Source of the DNA: Actinomycetota bacterium
Lineage (GTDB): Bacteria; Actinomycetota; Thermoleophilia; RBG-16-64-13
Length of the DNA: 36,504 bases
Assembly: GCA_023483915.1 (NCBI GenBank)
Contig: JAMDEO010000124.1
Location: 1-36,504 of the forward strand
Reading direction: 5' to 3'
The notes beneath the pieces were generated by a model that was given only the letters and a program-made list of their open reading frames with translations, searched no databases and had not been told where the DNA came from. Below are positions 8,852 through 18,256 of this stretch, piece by piece (the stretch's first letter is position 1; each line of letters opens with the position of its first letter). Made by a program: the position numbers and the translations under genes.

Positions 8852-9098
8852 TCTTGTTTCCTTCGCCGGCGTTGCCGGGATCTCGCGTCCAAAAAACGAC
8901 CACGGGCGTCCCTGCCCGATGGCTCTCCACTCGATTCCTCATACCCGAGATGCCATGAGCAGGAAACCGGCACAGTTCCACGGCTGGGTTGAGCCTTCTG
9001 GACACCCTGCAACCACCGCCAGCTGCCGCGCGAACTGCTTGTGGTTTAATTGCCTTTCCGGAATAGCCCAAGAGGTTGCACGTTTAGGAGGGCGTCCC

Positions 9099-10406
9099 AT
9101 GTCGCTTTCCCGCCGGTGCCAAGCGGAGCACTCACACCGCGATTTCCGTCGCACCTTTTTTGCTCCGGCCGCCGTCGTGCTGGCAGCGTTGTTCCTGTTC
9201 ATGTTCGGCGGATCGGCTCTGGCCGGACCTCCGTGGTCGGATGCCCCTAGCGTGTACTGGCAGCACTCTTACGGCCTCACCGAGGCCCAGGTGGGCGCTG
9301 TTGCTGGCGGCTACTCGGACGGCACCTTCCGCCCTGCCCAGCCCGTCACTCGCGCGGAGTTCGCCAAAATGGCCGTTTCCGGCTTGGAGCTCACCACGCA
9401 GAACCCGGCGTCCCCGACTTTCATAGACGTCCTCCCGGGCAGCCCCTTCTACATCTACGTTGAGACTGCCTATGCCGTCGGCCTGGTGAAAGGTACGGAC
9501 ACGCCTGCGGGAAAGATCTTTGGACCGGATACCGACATCTCTCGTCAGCAGACCAATACCATCCTCGGGCGCTATCTCTCCGCAAACGAACTCGATGCCA
9601 CCGGCCGCATTACCGGCAGAACTGGCGGAGAGGAGGGCCCACAGGAATACCCTTCTCTCGAAGCCTGGTATGCGACCGAGGGGGGCTGGTTTCTCCCCCT
9701 GTTCAAGGATTATGCTGCCGTTCTCCCGGCGCACGCTCCTGGCACCGCATATCTCATTCTTCATCCGGTGATCAAGGGCTCTCACGGGAAACTTGATCCG
9801 GCGGCGAACCTGAGTCGGGCGCAGGCCGCCGCCATGGTTCTTCGCGCGAAGGCCGCGGCGTTCGCCCCGGTTTCCCCGTATGTCAACTCCCTCGACTTTC
9901 ACTCCGGACCGGTAGCCGGCGGCAACACGGTGGTCATCGGAGGCAAGTATCTAGCCGGCGCAACCGCGGTCAGCTTCGGCGACTCGCCCGCGACCAGCTT
10001 CGCGGTCGAATCTGATTACCAGATCAGAGCCGTCGTCCCGGCCCACGCCGAGGGCACGGTAGTCGTACGCGTCACCAACCTTCGCGGGATCAGCGCCGAG
10101 AACGCCGATCCGACCAACAGTTACACCTACACCACGGCCCATCCCGCTGTCACCTTTGTCAACCCAAACAGTGGCACAACGGCCGGGGGCGACACGATGA
10201 TCATCGGGGGTACCGATCTCTCAGGCGCTGTAGCCGTTACCTTCGAGGGCACGCCGGCGACAAGCTTCCACGTTGACGACTCCAACCACATCACCGCAGT
10301 TACCCCGGCCCACGCCGCCGGTCCCTTGGATGTGCGCGTCACAACCTCGAACGGCACCAGCCTCGCGAACCCCAACGGCGTTTACACATATGCGGCTTCC
10401 TCCTAG
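9099..10406 (+). CDS. Secreted SLH-domain protein with two IPT/TIG repeats
   Basis: ATG 9099 with SD taggaggg; signal peptide (AAVVLAALFLFMFGGSALA); SLH motifs GGYSDGTFRPAQPVTRAEFAKM; two ...GGNTVVIGGKYLAGATAVSFG.../...GGDTMIIGGTDLSGAVAVTFEG... repeats. Confidence 0.88.
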   Translation: MSLSRRCQAEHSHRDFRRTFFAPAAVVLAALFLFMFGGSALAGPPWSDAPSVYWQHSYGLTEAQVGAVAGGYSDGTFRPAQPVTRAEFAKMAVSGLELTTQNPASPTFIDVLPGSPFYIYVETAYAVGLVKGTDTPAGKIFGPDTDISRQQTNTILGRYLSANELDATGRITGRTGGEEGPQEYPSLEAWYATEGGWFLPLFKDYAAVLPAHAPGTAYLILHPVIKGSHGKLDPAANLSRAQAAAMVLRAKAAAFAPVSPYVNSLDFHSGPVAGGNTVVIGGKYLAGATAVSFGDSPATSFAVESDYQIRAVVPAHAEGTVVVRVTNLRGISAENADPTNSYTYTTAHPAVTFVNPNSGTTAGGDTMIIGGTDLSGAVAVTFEGTPATSFHVDDSNHITAVTPAHAAGPLDVRVTTSNGTSLANPNGVYTYAASS

Positions 10407-11719
10407 TCCCAGGGCCAGAACTCGTCCGCCACGTCATCGATAACGTCTCCACCCCCGAACTGCCGGTAGAAGTCAACGCGCACCCTCACACCCATTAGCG
10501 CGTCGCTCCCCTGATTGATGCCCAGAGAATCGCTGGTCTTGATCAGATCGCGGACGGCGGGATCGGACAAGAAGAAGAGCTCGTCGGCGTCGGCATGGTT
10601 GGCCAGGAAGTCGTCCATGAGTGGCTGGATGCGGTTTGCGTATTGGTCGAGCGTCTCTGCTCCCTGACGGAGGTACGGGCCTCCCAGTCTCCAGTCGAGC
10701 TCGCCGGCAACCTGGGGGTTCTGCGGATCGGTCGCATCATAGAGAGCGTAGCCGGCCTCTGCCCCGAAGTCATCGATGTATGTCAGGAATGTGGCGATCA
10801 GAGGAGCGATTACAGGTCCCTCCAGGCTCGAGGCGGACGCGTAGTAATTCCCGCCCCTCCCGGCGTAGTAGAAGTTGAAATGGACCATAGCATTCACTGG
10901 GTGCTCCACATACATCCGCCGGATCCAATCCATAGGACCGCCGGCCTTCGCCTCGAACGCTGCCTTGATTTGTGGCGGGGCGCCGCTGGTCGTCACGTCC
11001 GTAATGGTCACAAGCTCGTCCATCGTCTTGGTCTGTTTGACGAAGAATTTGAGGCTCCACAGCAATTGGGCCACCTCGCCGCGGTTGGCCATGCTAGTGA
11101 GCGGATTCTCCTTGTAGAAGGCGAATTTCAGCCGTTCGAGCAGGCCGCTCCACTGGGCCGTGTTGGCAAGCGGAGCATGTATGTCGCTGAAGTTCCCCCA
11201 GTCGGAGACGAACCCGGACGGCGGCTCAACGAGCTTGTCTGGCTGCAGGTTCTGAGCCGCCCGCACGATCATCGTCACCGCCTGGGCTCGAGTTATGTTG
11301 CTGTAGGGATCGAACGTGGTCGCCGTCTTACCCTTAGTGATGTTGTTGAGAGCGCAGACGGCCACATATTCGTGGGGATAGAGGGAGCTGGGATCGTCTG
11401 AACCTAGATCCACGAAGGGCACAGCGGGACTCGGAAAGTCATCCTCGTCGACAGGTAGTCCGAGGGTCAGCACGATCATCTTGGCGAATTGTTGCCGGGT
11501 GACCAACATCTCCGGGCCGAAGGTCCCGTTGGTGAAGCCACTGATGACATTCGACGCAGCCATGTCTTCGATGGCGTTGAAGTAGGGATGATTCTCCGGC
11601 ACGTCGCTGAAAGTGGGCGCAGCGATTGCCGTTTCCGGCGCCGCCATGGGCGTCCCTGACAGAAGAAGACCTAACGTGAGAGCGAGGGTCAGGCTGAAGA
11701 GCACCAGTGTACGCCGCAT
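10403..11719 (-). CDS. Secreted SLH-domain protein
   Basis: Signal peptide; FSDVPENHPYFNAIEDMAASNVISGFTNGTFGPEMLVTRQQFAKMIV and a second SLH unit FDPYSNITRAQAVTMIVRA. Confidence 0.87.
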   Translation of the reverse strand: MRRTLVLFSLTLALTLGLLLSGTPMAAPETAIAAPTFSDVPENHPYFNAIEDMAASNVISGFTNGTFGPEMLVTRQQFAKMIVLTLGLPVDEDDFPSPAVPFVDLGSDDPSSLYPHEYVAVCALNNITKGKTATTFDPYSNITRAQAVTMIVRAAQNLQPDKLVEPPSGFVSDWGNFSDIHAPLANTAQWSGLLERLKFAFYKENPLTSMANRGEVAQLLWSLKFFVKQTKTMDELVTITDVTTSGAPPQIKAAFEAKAGGPMDWIRRMYVEHPVNAMVHFNFYYAGRGGNYYASASSLEGPVIAPLIATFLTYIDDFGAEAGYALYDATDPQNPQVAGELDWRLGGPYLRQGAETLDQYANRIQPLMDDFLANHADADELFFLSDPAVRDLIKTSDSLGINQGSDALMGVRVRVDFYRQFGGGDVIDDVADEFWPWD

Positions 11720-11947
11720 GGTTACCCCTTTCGGCCGGTTGTTACCGGCTCTTCAGAAAAGCAGGTTGGAATACCGTCCGGCTCGCCAAAGGACGTCGCC
11801 GAAGTGAACCCTGACATCCATTGTATTCCTTCCTTTAGACGTGTAAAGCATTGGTCTCTCGATGCACGGATCCGCGTCCTCTTGACTAGGTTCCGTTCTA
11901 GGCAGCACAATATCTGGAAAGATAGTTCCAACTACGCTGGAGGGCCG

Positions 11948-12289
11948 ATGGACGTTCGCGAGTCCTCAATATCCGGTGTTCCGCTACTAAAGGTGACGGG
12001 GGATCTCGACCATTCAAATGCGGACGAGCTCGGCGACAAGATCCACGTGTTTAATGACCCCCGAGTTCTTGTCGATCTCACCGATTGTCCCTATCTCGAC
12101 AGCGGCGGGTTGGCGGTGTTTCTCTCGACCGTCCGCGACGTCCGCGGTAAGGGTTGGGTGGGCATCGTCGGCGCCAACGCAAACGTCCGCCGGCTCTTCG
12201 AAATCATTGGCCTCACGGCCGATCCCGATTTCCGCGTCTTTTCCGACACTGACGAGGCTGGTAGCTGCATAGACGGTGGCGCGTGCTGA
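11948..12289 (+). CDS. STAS-domain protein (anti-sigma-factor-antagonist-like)
   Basis: SD ggaggg before ATG 11948; VLVDLTDCPYLDSGGLAVFLSTVRDVR...VRRLFEIIGL typical of SpoIIAA/RsbV-like STAS. Confidence 0.85.
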   Translation: MDVRESSISGVPLLKVTGDLDHSNADELGDKIHVFNDPRVLVDLTDCPYLDSGGLAVFLSTVRDVRGKGWVGIVGANANVRRLFEIIGLTADPDFRVFSDTDEAGSCIDGGAC

Positions 12290-12363
12290 ACGATTGTTTC
12301 TTCTGAGGCAGATGCGGCTCGTAGTGCTCTAGAGGACGTACTTCCGGCATCCTCCGCGGGAGC

Positions 12364-12906
12364 GAATGCTGCCCTGCTTCACGAGCGTGTTGTTTGCCGC
12401 ACTGCAGCGCACGAATGGGACGCTACTTTTGCTCCGCGGGACATCCATATCTTCTCGTTGGCCACGGCACCGTTGAGGTCAAGGGCCGGAATTTGCCGCC
12501 GCTTGGAGTCTTCCCTGAGTGGTCCGGGCGCGCGCGCTCTGCCGAGGCGCTCACCCTCCGGCCCGGGGATACCTTGCTCTTCTACACGGACGGCCTGACT
12601 GAGGCTCGCGTGAATGGAAACATGTATGGCGAAAGGCGTTTGGCGGAGTCCTGCCAAAAACTGGCTGGGCTCGACCTGGAGAAGCTTCCTCAGGCACTCC
12701 TGGACGAGGTGCTGGCGCACGGTCACGGCAAACTCCAGGACGACGCAGCCATCCTCGCCGTTCGGCCCTCGCGTTGGGTTTGCCATCACAGCAAAAAGGG
12801 GAGCAGAAGCATACCTTTGTCTGACAGAACAGGCCGGGAGGAGGCGGACTCGGATGTTGTTCCACATGACAAACAGCCACGACCCGGAGAACTGCTCGGC
12901 ACATGA
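12364..12906 (+). pseudogene. SpoIIE/PP2C-type phosphatase, 5'-truncated and frameshifted
   Basis: The ORF carries SAGHPYLLV, LPPLGVFPEW, LRPGDTLLFYTDGLTEAR, KLQDDAAILAVR. The preceding strand MLPCFTSVLFAALQRTNG is in another frame, and the rest of the catalytic domain is absent. Confidence 0.65.
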
Positions 12907-13147
12907 TGCGGGCAGGCTGGAGAGACTTGCTGAGATCGTGAAGTCGGCCCATGGAAGGGGCATCATCCTACGCAGCCTCTGTGTGGCTCCGTGGGAACAT
13001 ACCTTCTTCGCCGTCTTCGAAGCGGAAAGTGCCGATGCCATCGAGGGTTGGCTCGATCCTACACTCGAACTGGGGTGTGCCAGAATCACGCCCGTAATGG
13101 ACGTCATGTCCACGCTGCCCAGGCTTAGCGAGCCTGAGGGCGAGTAA
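12854..13147 (+). CDS. Small hypothetical protein
   Basis: MLFHMTNSHDPENCSAHDAGRLERLAEIVKSAHGRGIILRSLCVAPWEHTFFAVFEAESADAIEGWLD...; moderate coding character; start uncertain. Confidence 0.55.
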   Translation: MLFHMTNSHDPENCSAHDAGRLERLAEIVKSAHGRGIILRSLCVAPWEHTFFAVFEAESADAIEGWLDPTLELGCARITPVMDVMSTLPRLSEPEGE

Positions 13148-13171
13148 GCCAAGAAGCGAGACGGGAGAATC

Positions 13172-13411
13172 ATGGAAGCGCAAGAGTTCACAATGGAAAC
13201 CCTGGCCAAATACGATGGCAAGGATGGACGGCCGGCGTATGTCGCCCATGACGGCAAGGTCTATGACCTTACCAGCAGTCCTTCGTGGGAGAACGGCGAG
13301 CACGAGGACGAGCACTATGCCGGACGTGACCTAACCGAAGATATGGATTTCGCTCCCCATCTGGCGGACGAACTAGACAATTTCCCCGTCGTGGGCATTT
13401 ACACCGGCTGA
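13172..13411 (+). CDS. Cytochrome b5-like heme/steroid-binding domain protein
   Basis: FTMETLAKYDGKDGRPAYVAHDGKVYDLTSSPSWENGEHEDEHYAGRDLTEDMDFAPH...FPVVGIY matches the family pattern. Confidence 0.85.
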   Translation: MEAQEFTMETLAKYDGKDGRPAYVAHDGKVYDLTSSPSWENGEHEDEHYAGRDLTEDMDFAPHLADELDNFPVVGIYTG

Positions 13412-13472
13412 TCCCGGGTCATAGGGCGGGCGGTTACAATGTGGGAAGACCGAGACCCACAGGAGATGACCC

Positions 13473-13892
13473 ATGCCTTCGGAACTTGTTGTCTGTGCCG
13501 TCCACGAGGGTGGGATGCGCTTCGCGGCATCCACCGGCCCTCATCAGGTGACCATCGACTATCCGCTGCGCCCCGGGGAAGCGGTGGCTGGACCCACTCC
13601 ACTCCAACTCCTCCTTGCGAGCCTGGCCGCCTGCAGCGGGAGCACTGTGGCTCTGGTCTTAGGCCGGATGCAGAAGCCGCTCGAGTCCCTCGAGGTCCAC
13701 GCTCGCGGGCAGCGCCGTGACGAACATCCCACAGTAGTCACGGACATCGACCTGGAATTCGTCCTGAAGGGCGACGGGCTCGATTCTACGGACGCCGAGA
13801 GAGCCCTCAAGATCGCTGAGGAACAACTGTGCCCGGTATGGGCGATGCTCAAGCCGGGAACCAACATCAAGCCCACACTCCGGTTGGTCTAA
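13473..13892 (+). CDS. OsmC/Ohr family protein
   Basis: GPTPLQLLLASLAACSGSTVALVLGRMQKPLESLEVHARGQRRDEHPTVVTDIDLEFVLKG...AEEQLCPVWAML. Confidence 0.9.
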   Translation: MPSELVVCAVHEGGMRFAASTGPHQVTIDYPLRPGEAVAGPTPLQLLLASLAACSGSTVALVLGRMQKPLESLEVHARGQRRDEHPTVVTDIDLEFVLKGDGLDSTDAERALKIAEEQLCPVWAMLKPGTNIKPTLRLV

Positions 13893-13998
13893 GCCGTAGT
13901 CTGTCAGCGCCCGCTACTTTGCGACGGCGCAGGAGCAGCGGCGAAGGCGTCGCGACGGGCGCGAGAGCTGCCAACTTGTAGGTACTGCTCTCCGGCAC

Positions 13999-14028
13999 GC
14001 GCCGCCCGCCGGCAGGCGCCGCCCGCCG
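13999..14028 (+). repeat. GC-rich direct repeat (13-nt units, 17-nt period)
   Basis: gcgccgcccgccg at 13999-14011 and 14016-14028. Confidence 0.8.
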
Positions 14029-14121
14029 CGGCCGCCCCACCAACCTCTTTATCCCAGTCTTACATTGCGGCGGCTACCCTGGGAAATCATCGTGTCTGGG
14101 GGATGCGGGTGAACCTGGGGA

Positions 14122-15366
14122 ATGGTGGGCATGCGGGCTGGCGACGTCTTCGAAGAGGCATTCCGGTCTATCTCAACCAACAAGGCCCGTTCGGGGCTGA
14201 CGATGCTCGGCATCGTGATCGGTATTGCGTCCGTCATCGCTCTGGTGGCTCTGGGGCAAGGCAGCACCTCGTCCATAACATCTCGCATCGAGTCGATGGG
14301 ATCCAATCTTCTCACCGTGCGGCCGGGCTTCAGCCGCAATGCGGGGATCGTGAGGATAAGCCGTGGCGCCGGTCAGACTCTTACGCCCAAAGACGCCGAG
14401 GCAATAACGCAGCTAGGGTCGGAAATCGCGGCGATTTCCCCAGAGCTCGAGGGCCGATACCAGGTGGTCGCGGACGCCGGCAATGTGAACACCCAGGTCC
14501 TTTCGATCCTTCCGGCGTACGCTCCAGTTCACAACATTCAGATGGCCGAGGGGTCGTTCGTCGACGATCAGCAGGCCACCGCGGTCTCTCGCGTGGCCGT
14601 CCTCGGCTCCACAGCAGCAACCGATTTGTTTGGAGATCCAGCCGCGGGTGGGGTGGATCCGATTGGACAGACCATCCGGATCAAGAACCAGAAGTTCACC
14701 GTGATCGGGGTTGCGCAGAGCAAGGGAGGGAACGGCTTCAACAGCCCCGACGAAGCAATATACGTACCTCTCGCCACCGGCCAGAGACTTCTCGCCGGCC
14801 AGACCAAGTACGTTTCGGCTATCTCGGTTCAAGCTGCCAGCCAGAAAGTCATGACCCAAGCTCAGAACGACATCACCGACCTACTGCTGCAGCAACACAG
14901 GATCAGTGATCCCAACCAGGCCGACTTCACGGTGATCAACCAAGCCGACCTCGTCCAAACTGTGTCCTCGGTGTCGCGAACCCTCACCTTGCTTCTTGCG
15001 GCTGTTGCTGGGATCTCTCTCATCGTGGGCGGCATCGGCATCATGAACATGATGCTGACCACGGTCACCGAGCGGACGCGGGAGATCGGTCTGCGCAAGG
15101 CAGTGGGCGCCAAGCGCCTGGACATTAGCCTCCAGTTTCTCATTGAAGCTGTGGTGCTCACCTTCACAGGTGGCATCGTCGGCATTCTCCTCGGGTGGCT
15201 CACGGCCACCATGATCGCCCGTTTTGGCAACATGACGTCGCAGGTGACAGTGGTCGCCGTCGCCCTCGCCTTCGGTGTCTCGGCGCTCATCGGCATTGTC
15301 TTTGGCTTCTATCCCGCCCGGCGCGCGTCCGGGCTGAATCCCATAGATGCACTCAGGCACGAATAG
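14122..15366 (+). CDS. ABC transporter permease, MacB/FtsX type
   Basis: N-terminal KARSGLTMLGIVIGIASVIALVALGQG, MacB-like periplasmic domain, C-terminal GGIGIMNMMLTTVTERTREIGLRKAVGAK and FYPARRASGLNPIDALRHE. Confidence 0.93.
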   Translation: MVGMRAGDVFEEAFRSISTNKARSGLTMLGIVIGIASVIALVALGQGSTSSITSRIESMGSNLLTVRPGFSRNAGIVRISRGAGQTLTPKDAEAITQLGSEIAAISPELEGRYQVVADAGNVNTQVLSILPAYAPVHNIQMAEGSFVDDQQATAVSRVAVLGSTAATDLFGDPAAGGVDPIGQTIRIKNQKFTVIGVAQSKGGNGFNSPDEAIYVPLATGQRLLAGQTKYVSAISVQAASQKVMTQAQNDITDLLLQQHRISDPNQADFTVINQADLVQTVSSVSRTLTLLLAAVAGISLIVGGIGIMNMMLTTVTERTREIGLRKAVGAKRLDISLQFLIEAVVLTFTGGIVGILLGWLTATMIARFGNMTSQVTVVAVALAFGVSALIGIVFGFYPARRASGLNPIDALRHE

Positions 15367-15377
15367 GAGGACTGTAG

Positions 15378-15944
15378 ATGAAGCGTGGATTGGCGATCGG
15401 CATCATTGTTGCCGTAGCGGTAGTCGTGGGGATTGGGGCCTTCTTCGGGGGCAAGGCTTTGGGGGGTGGCAAGCCGACGCCACAAGAGGCCATGGACGTC
15501 CTTCAGAACCTGACTGAAGAACAGCGGGCTCAGCTTTTCCAGAGTGGTGCCGCTAACGGAAATGGCGGGCTTTTCATCGGCGGGAACCGCCAAAATGGCG
15601 GCAACGGCACAACAGGTTCCGGCGGACTTACGGCCGGCACGATCGTGTCCAACGATGGATCCAGCCTTACCGTCAAACTGGCGGACGGGGGGACGAAGCT
15701 CGTCCTGTACTCTCCTTCAACCGAGATCGCGGTATCGAAATCCGGCTCCGCCTCCGACCTAACGGTTGGTCAAGAGGTAGCAGTCACCGGCACTTCCAAC
15801 TCTGACGGCAGCGTCACTGCCACTCGCATCCAGGTTGGTGCGCAACTGCGTGTTCAGCGCGCTCCGAGCAGCCAGGGAACGGCGTCGACCGGTCAGAGCA
15901 CGGCCCCGGGCAGCCAGAGCACGGCTACAACTGCCGCGCCGTGA
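15378..15944 (+). CDS. Exported protein with DUF5666-like domain
   Basis: N-terminal hydrophobic segment; TAGTIVSNDGSSLTVKLADGGTKLVLYSPSTEIAVSKSGSASDLTVGQEVAVTGTSNSDGSVTATRIQVG. Confidence 0.7.
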   Translation: MKRGLAIGIIVAVAVVVGIGAFFGGKALGGGKPTPQEAMDVLQNLTEEQRAQLFQSGAANGNGGLFIGGNRQNGGNGTTGSGGLTAGTIVSNDGSSLTVKLADGGTKLVLYSPSTEIAVSKSGSASDLTVGQEVAVTGTSNSDGSVTATRIQVGAQLRVQRAPSSQGTASTGQSTAPGSQSTATTAAP

Positions 15945-17495
15945 TCACTCCACGCTCAAGCGCTCCAGGGTAAATGTAGCGAAGGCGACAATGCCGGAGG
16001 CGATGATGACGCAGCCCGCCACGAGCAAGGAGAAGCTCACGCCGCTGTGCACGGCGTCGTAGGCCGCACTTATGACCTTGGTGACGACATCGCCATACTG
16101 AGCCTGAGCCGCCGAGGCCCCTGCTGGCGCCTGGCCGGTCAGTACAGCCGTGATGATGACGTCGCGGAACTCCTCCGGCACTCCTAGCTCGATAAGCCTC
16201 CGCGTGAGGAAGTTGATCAGCTCCGTGTTGAAAAGGGAGCCAAGGGCGGCGACTCCCACCACCGTCCCGACCTCGCGACTGGTAGTGGTCGCGGATGCCG
16301 CCATCCCGGAGTGCTTGGCAGGCAGGATGGTGAGGGCCACCGACGTGATCGGCACTACCGCGATGCCGAAGCCGATGCCTGCCAGGGTGAGGGACAGGAC
16401 CAAGGGCACGTAATGAGCCGAGCCGCGAAGGGCCAGATCCGTGAAGAGAACGCCTGCTCCGGCTGTTATGCAACCCACCGCGACGGGTAGCCGCGGCCCG
16501 ACCCGGGCCACCCACCTGCCCGCCAGAGAGGAGGCGATGATCATGGCGATGGCCATGGGCACAAACAATGATGCCGTGCGATAGGCCGTGTATCCCAGTA
16601 CGACCTGCAGGTAAAGAGCCGTCAGGAAGAAAATCGAAAAGACTCCGAAATACGTGGCGAAGGCAACAAAGAGCGAACCGGAGAACGGCGCTTTGTGGAA
16701 GTAACTCACGTCTAGCATTGGGGCCTTCACGCGGGTCTCAACGAAGCCGAACAAGGCGGCCGCCGCCACGCCTATGGCGAAAAGGGCGATGACATGAGGA
16801 GCCCCGTATCCCGATGTCTCCCCGATGATGATCGCAAAGACGATAGTGCCCAGCGCGATCGGGCCGAGGACGAAACCCGCGAAGTCGAAGCGTGCGGTCG
16901 TCTCGGGATCGGAGCTCTCCGGCACAGCGGCTGCAGCGCCAACGAAGGCGAGTGCGCCGAAGGCCACATTGAACCAGAAGATAGCCCGCCATCCACCCGC
17001 GCCGACGAGAAGCCCGCCGATGACAGGACCCATGGCGAGCGCAAGCCCTGCGATGGCGGCCCAAAGTCCGAGAGCTCGGGCGCGGTCGCCTTTGTCGGGA
17101 TAGAGATGGCGCAGTATCGAGAGCGTCCCCGGCTCACAGGCCGCGGCGCCGATGCCCATGATGCCGCGAGCGGCCCAGACCGACTCCGTGTTTGGGGCAA
17201 GAGCGCCGAAGATGGACCCTACTACGAAGACCGCAACTCCGGCCAGCATCACCTTGCGCCGGCCGTAACGGTCTCCCAAGGTTCCGAAGGCAAGCATGAG
17301 GGCCGCGAATAGCAGGGCATAGCCATTGACGATCCACTGGAGCTGGCTGACCGTGGTGTGCAAGGTGAGCTGGAGGTCCTCCAGCGCGACGCTCATGATG
17401 GTCGTGTCGAGGAATGTCAGGAACAGGATCGCGCTGAGCGTAAGTAGCGCCCGACGCGACCCCAATCGCGCAAAGATCACATCGCCGACGCTCAT
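15945..17495 (-). CDS. MFS transporter, DHA2/EmrB-like (14-TMS) drug exporter
   Basis: LDTTIMSVALEDLQ..., LQWIVNGYALLFAALMLAFGTLGDRYGRRKVML, 516 aa. Confidence 0.92.
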   Translation of the reverse strand: MSVGDVIFARLGSRRALLTLSAILFLTFLDTTIMSVALEDLQLTLHTTVSQLQWIVNGYALLFAALMLAFGTLGDRYGRRKVMLAGVAVFVVGSIFGALAPNTESVWAARGIMGIGAAACEPGTLSILRHLYPDKGDRARALGLWAAIAGLALAMGPVIGGLLVGAGGWRAIFWFNVAFGALAFVGAAAAVPESSDPETTARFDFAGFVLGPIALGTIVFAIIIGETSGYGAPHVIALFAIGVAAAALFGFVETRVKAPMLDVSYFHKAPFSGSLFVAFATYFGVFSIFFLTALYLQVVLGYTAYRTASLFVPMAIAMIIASSLAGRWVARVGPRLPVAVGCITAGAGVLFTDLALRGSAHYVPLVLSLTLAGIGFGIAVVPITSVALTILPAKHSGMAASATTTSREVGTVVGVAALGSLFNTELINFLTRRLIELGVPEEFRDVIITAVLTGQAPAGASAAQAQYGDVVTKVISAAYDAVHSGVSFSLLVAGCVIIASGIVAFATFTLERLSVE

Positions 17496-17539
17496 AGGCT
17501 ATCCCCAGTTCGCCTGGTTCGCTCTGGTTACGGTGCCGG

Positions 17540-18058
17540 CTACTGGGTGGTCGTCGGAGTTGTGGCTCCTTGTAAGGCGAGAAGCGCTTGGAAGGTGGCG
17601 GCGCTTACCTTCCAGGTCCCGTCCTGGAGTACGGCCTGCCCCTTCTGATTCTGAAGTGCGGGGGTTCCACCCACGAGCAAGGTGAAGGTGACATCCGCTG
17701 TGGTCGACGAGGTGATCTGCACGTCGGTGACCTTGCAGGTGGCGGCTTGGGCCAGCGGTGATGCCGCCTGGGCTTCCAGCTCCTTGGTGTACTGTGATCC
17801 GTTCTCCAAGAGGTCGGCCTTGCCGGCCACAGGCTGCGATCCATCGAAGAATTTCTCGAAGTTCGCGGCGATCGTGGCGGCGTCACCGGTGAAGGTGACG
17901 GGTGTGGAGGACCCCGTTCCGGCGGTGGTCGTGGTGGCGGGCGCGGCTGTGGTTGTCGTTTCTTCGGATCCCCCGCACCCGGCGAGCACGAGCGCGAGAA
18001 TCACAACGAATAGTCCGATAAGAACGCCCCGCACGCGACTACTCTTCACGATCCACAT
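17540..18058 (-). CDS. Lipoprotein of unknown function
   Basis: Lipobox LVLAGCGG followed by Thr/Ala-rich linker. Confidence 0.75.
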   Translation of the reverse strand: MWIVKSSRVRGVLIGLFVVILALVLAGCGGSEETTTTAAPATTTTAGTGSSTPVTFTGDAATIAANFEKFFDGSQPVAGKADLLENGSQYTKELEAQAASPLAQAATCKVTDVQITSSTTADVTFTLLVGGTPALQNQKGQAVLQDGTWKVSAATFQALLALQGATTPTTTQ

Positions 18059-18256
18059 TCCGCATCTTCCTCCTGTTGAAGACCTGCACTCTCAGCACCG
18101 GTCAGGACGACCACGAAACGAAGGGGTCGATTCACAATATCAGCAATGCCGGGCGCGGAGCAACAGCGTCGGCCGGCCGCCGGTCCGGGGGAAGTTGGTG
18201 CCCACACCCCGACAGTGGTGGTCGCCGAGGCGGTGTGATGGTATGGTCCCTCCGAA

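Noticed and set aside
12364-12906. Second Sec/recoding candidate in the SpoIIE remnant
   Set aside because: The interruption is a frame change, not an in-frame TGA, and most of the domain is missing.
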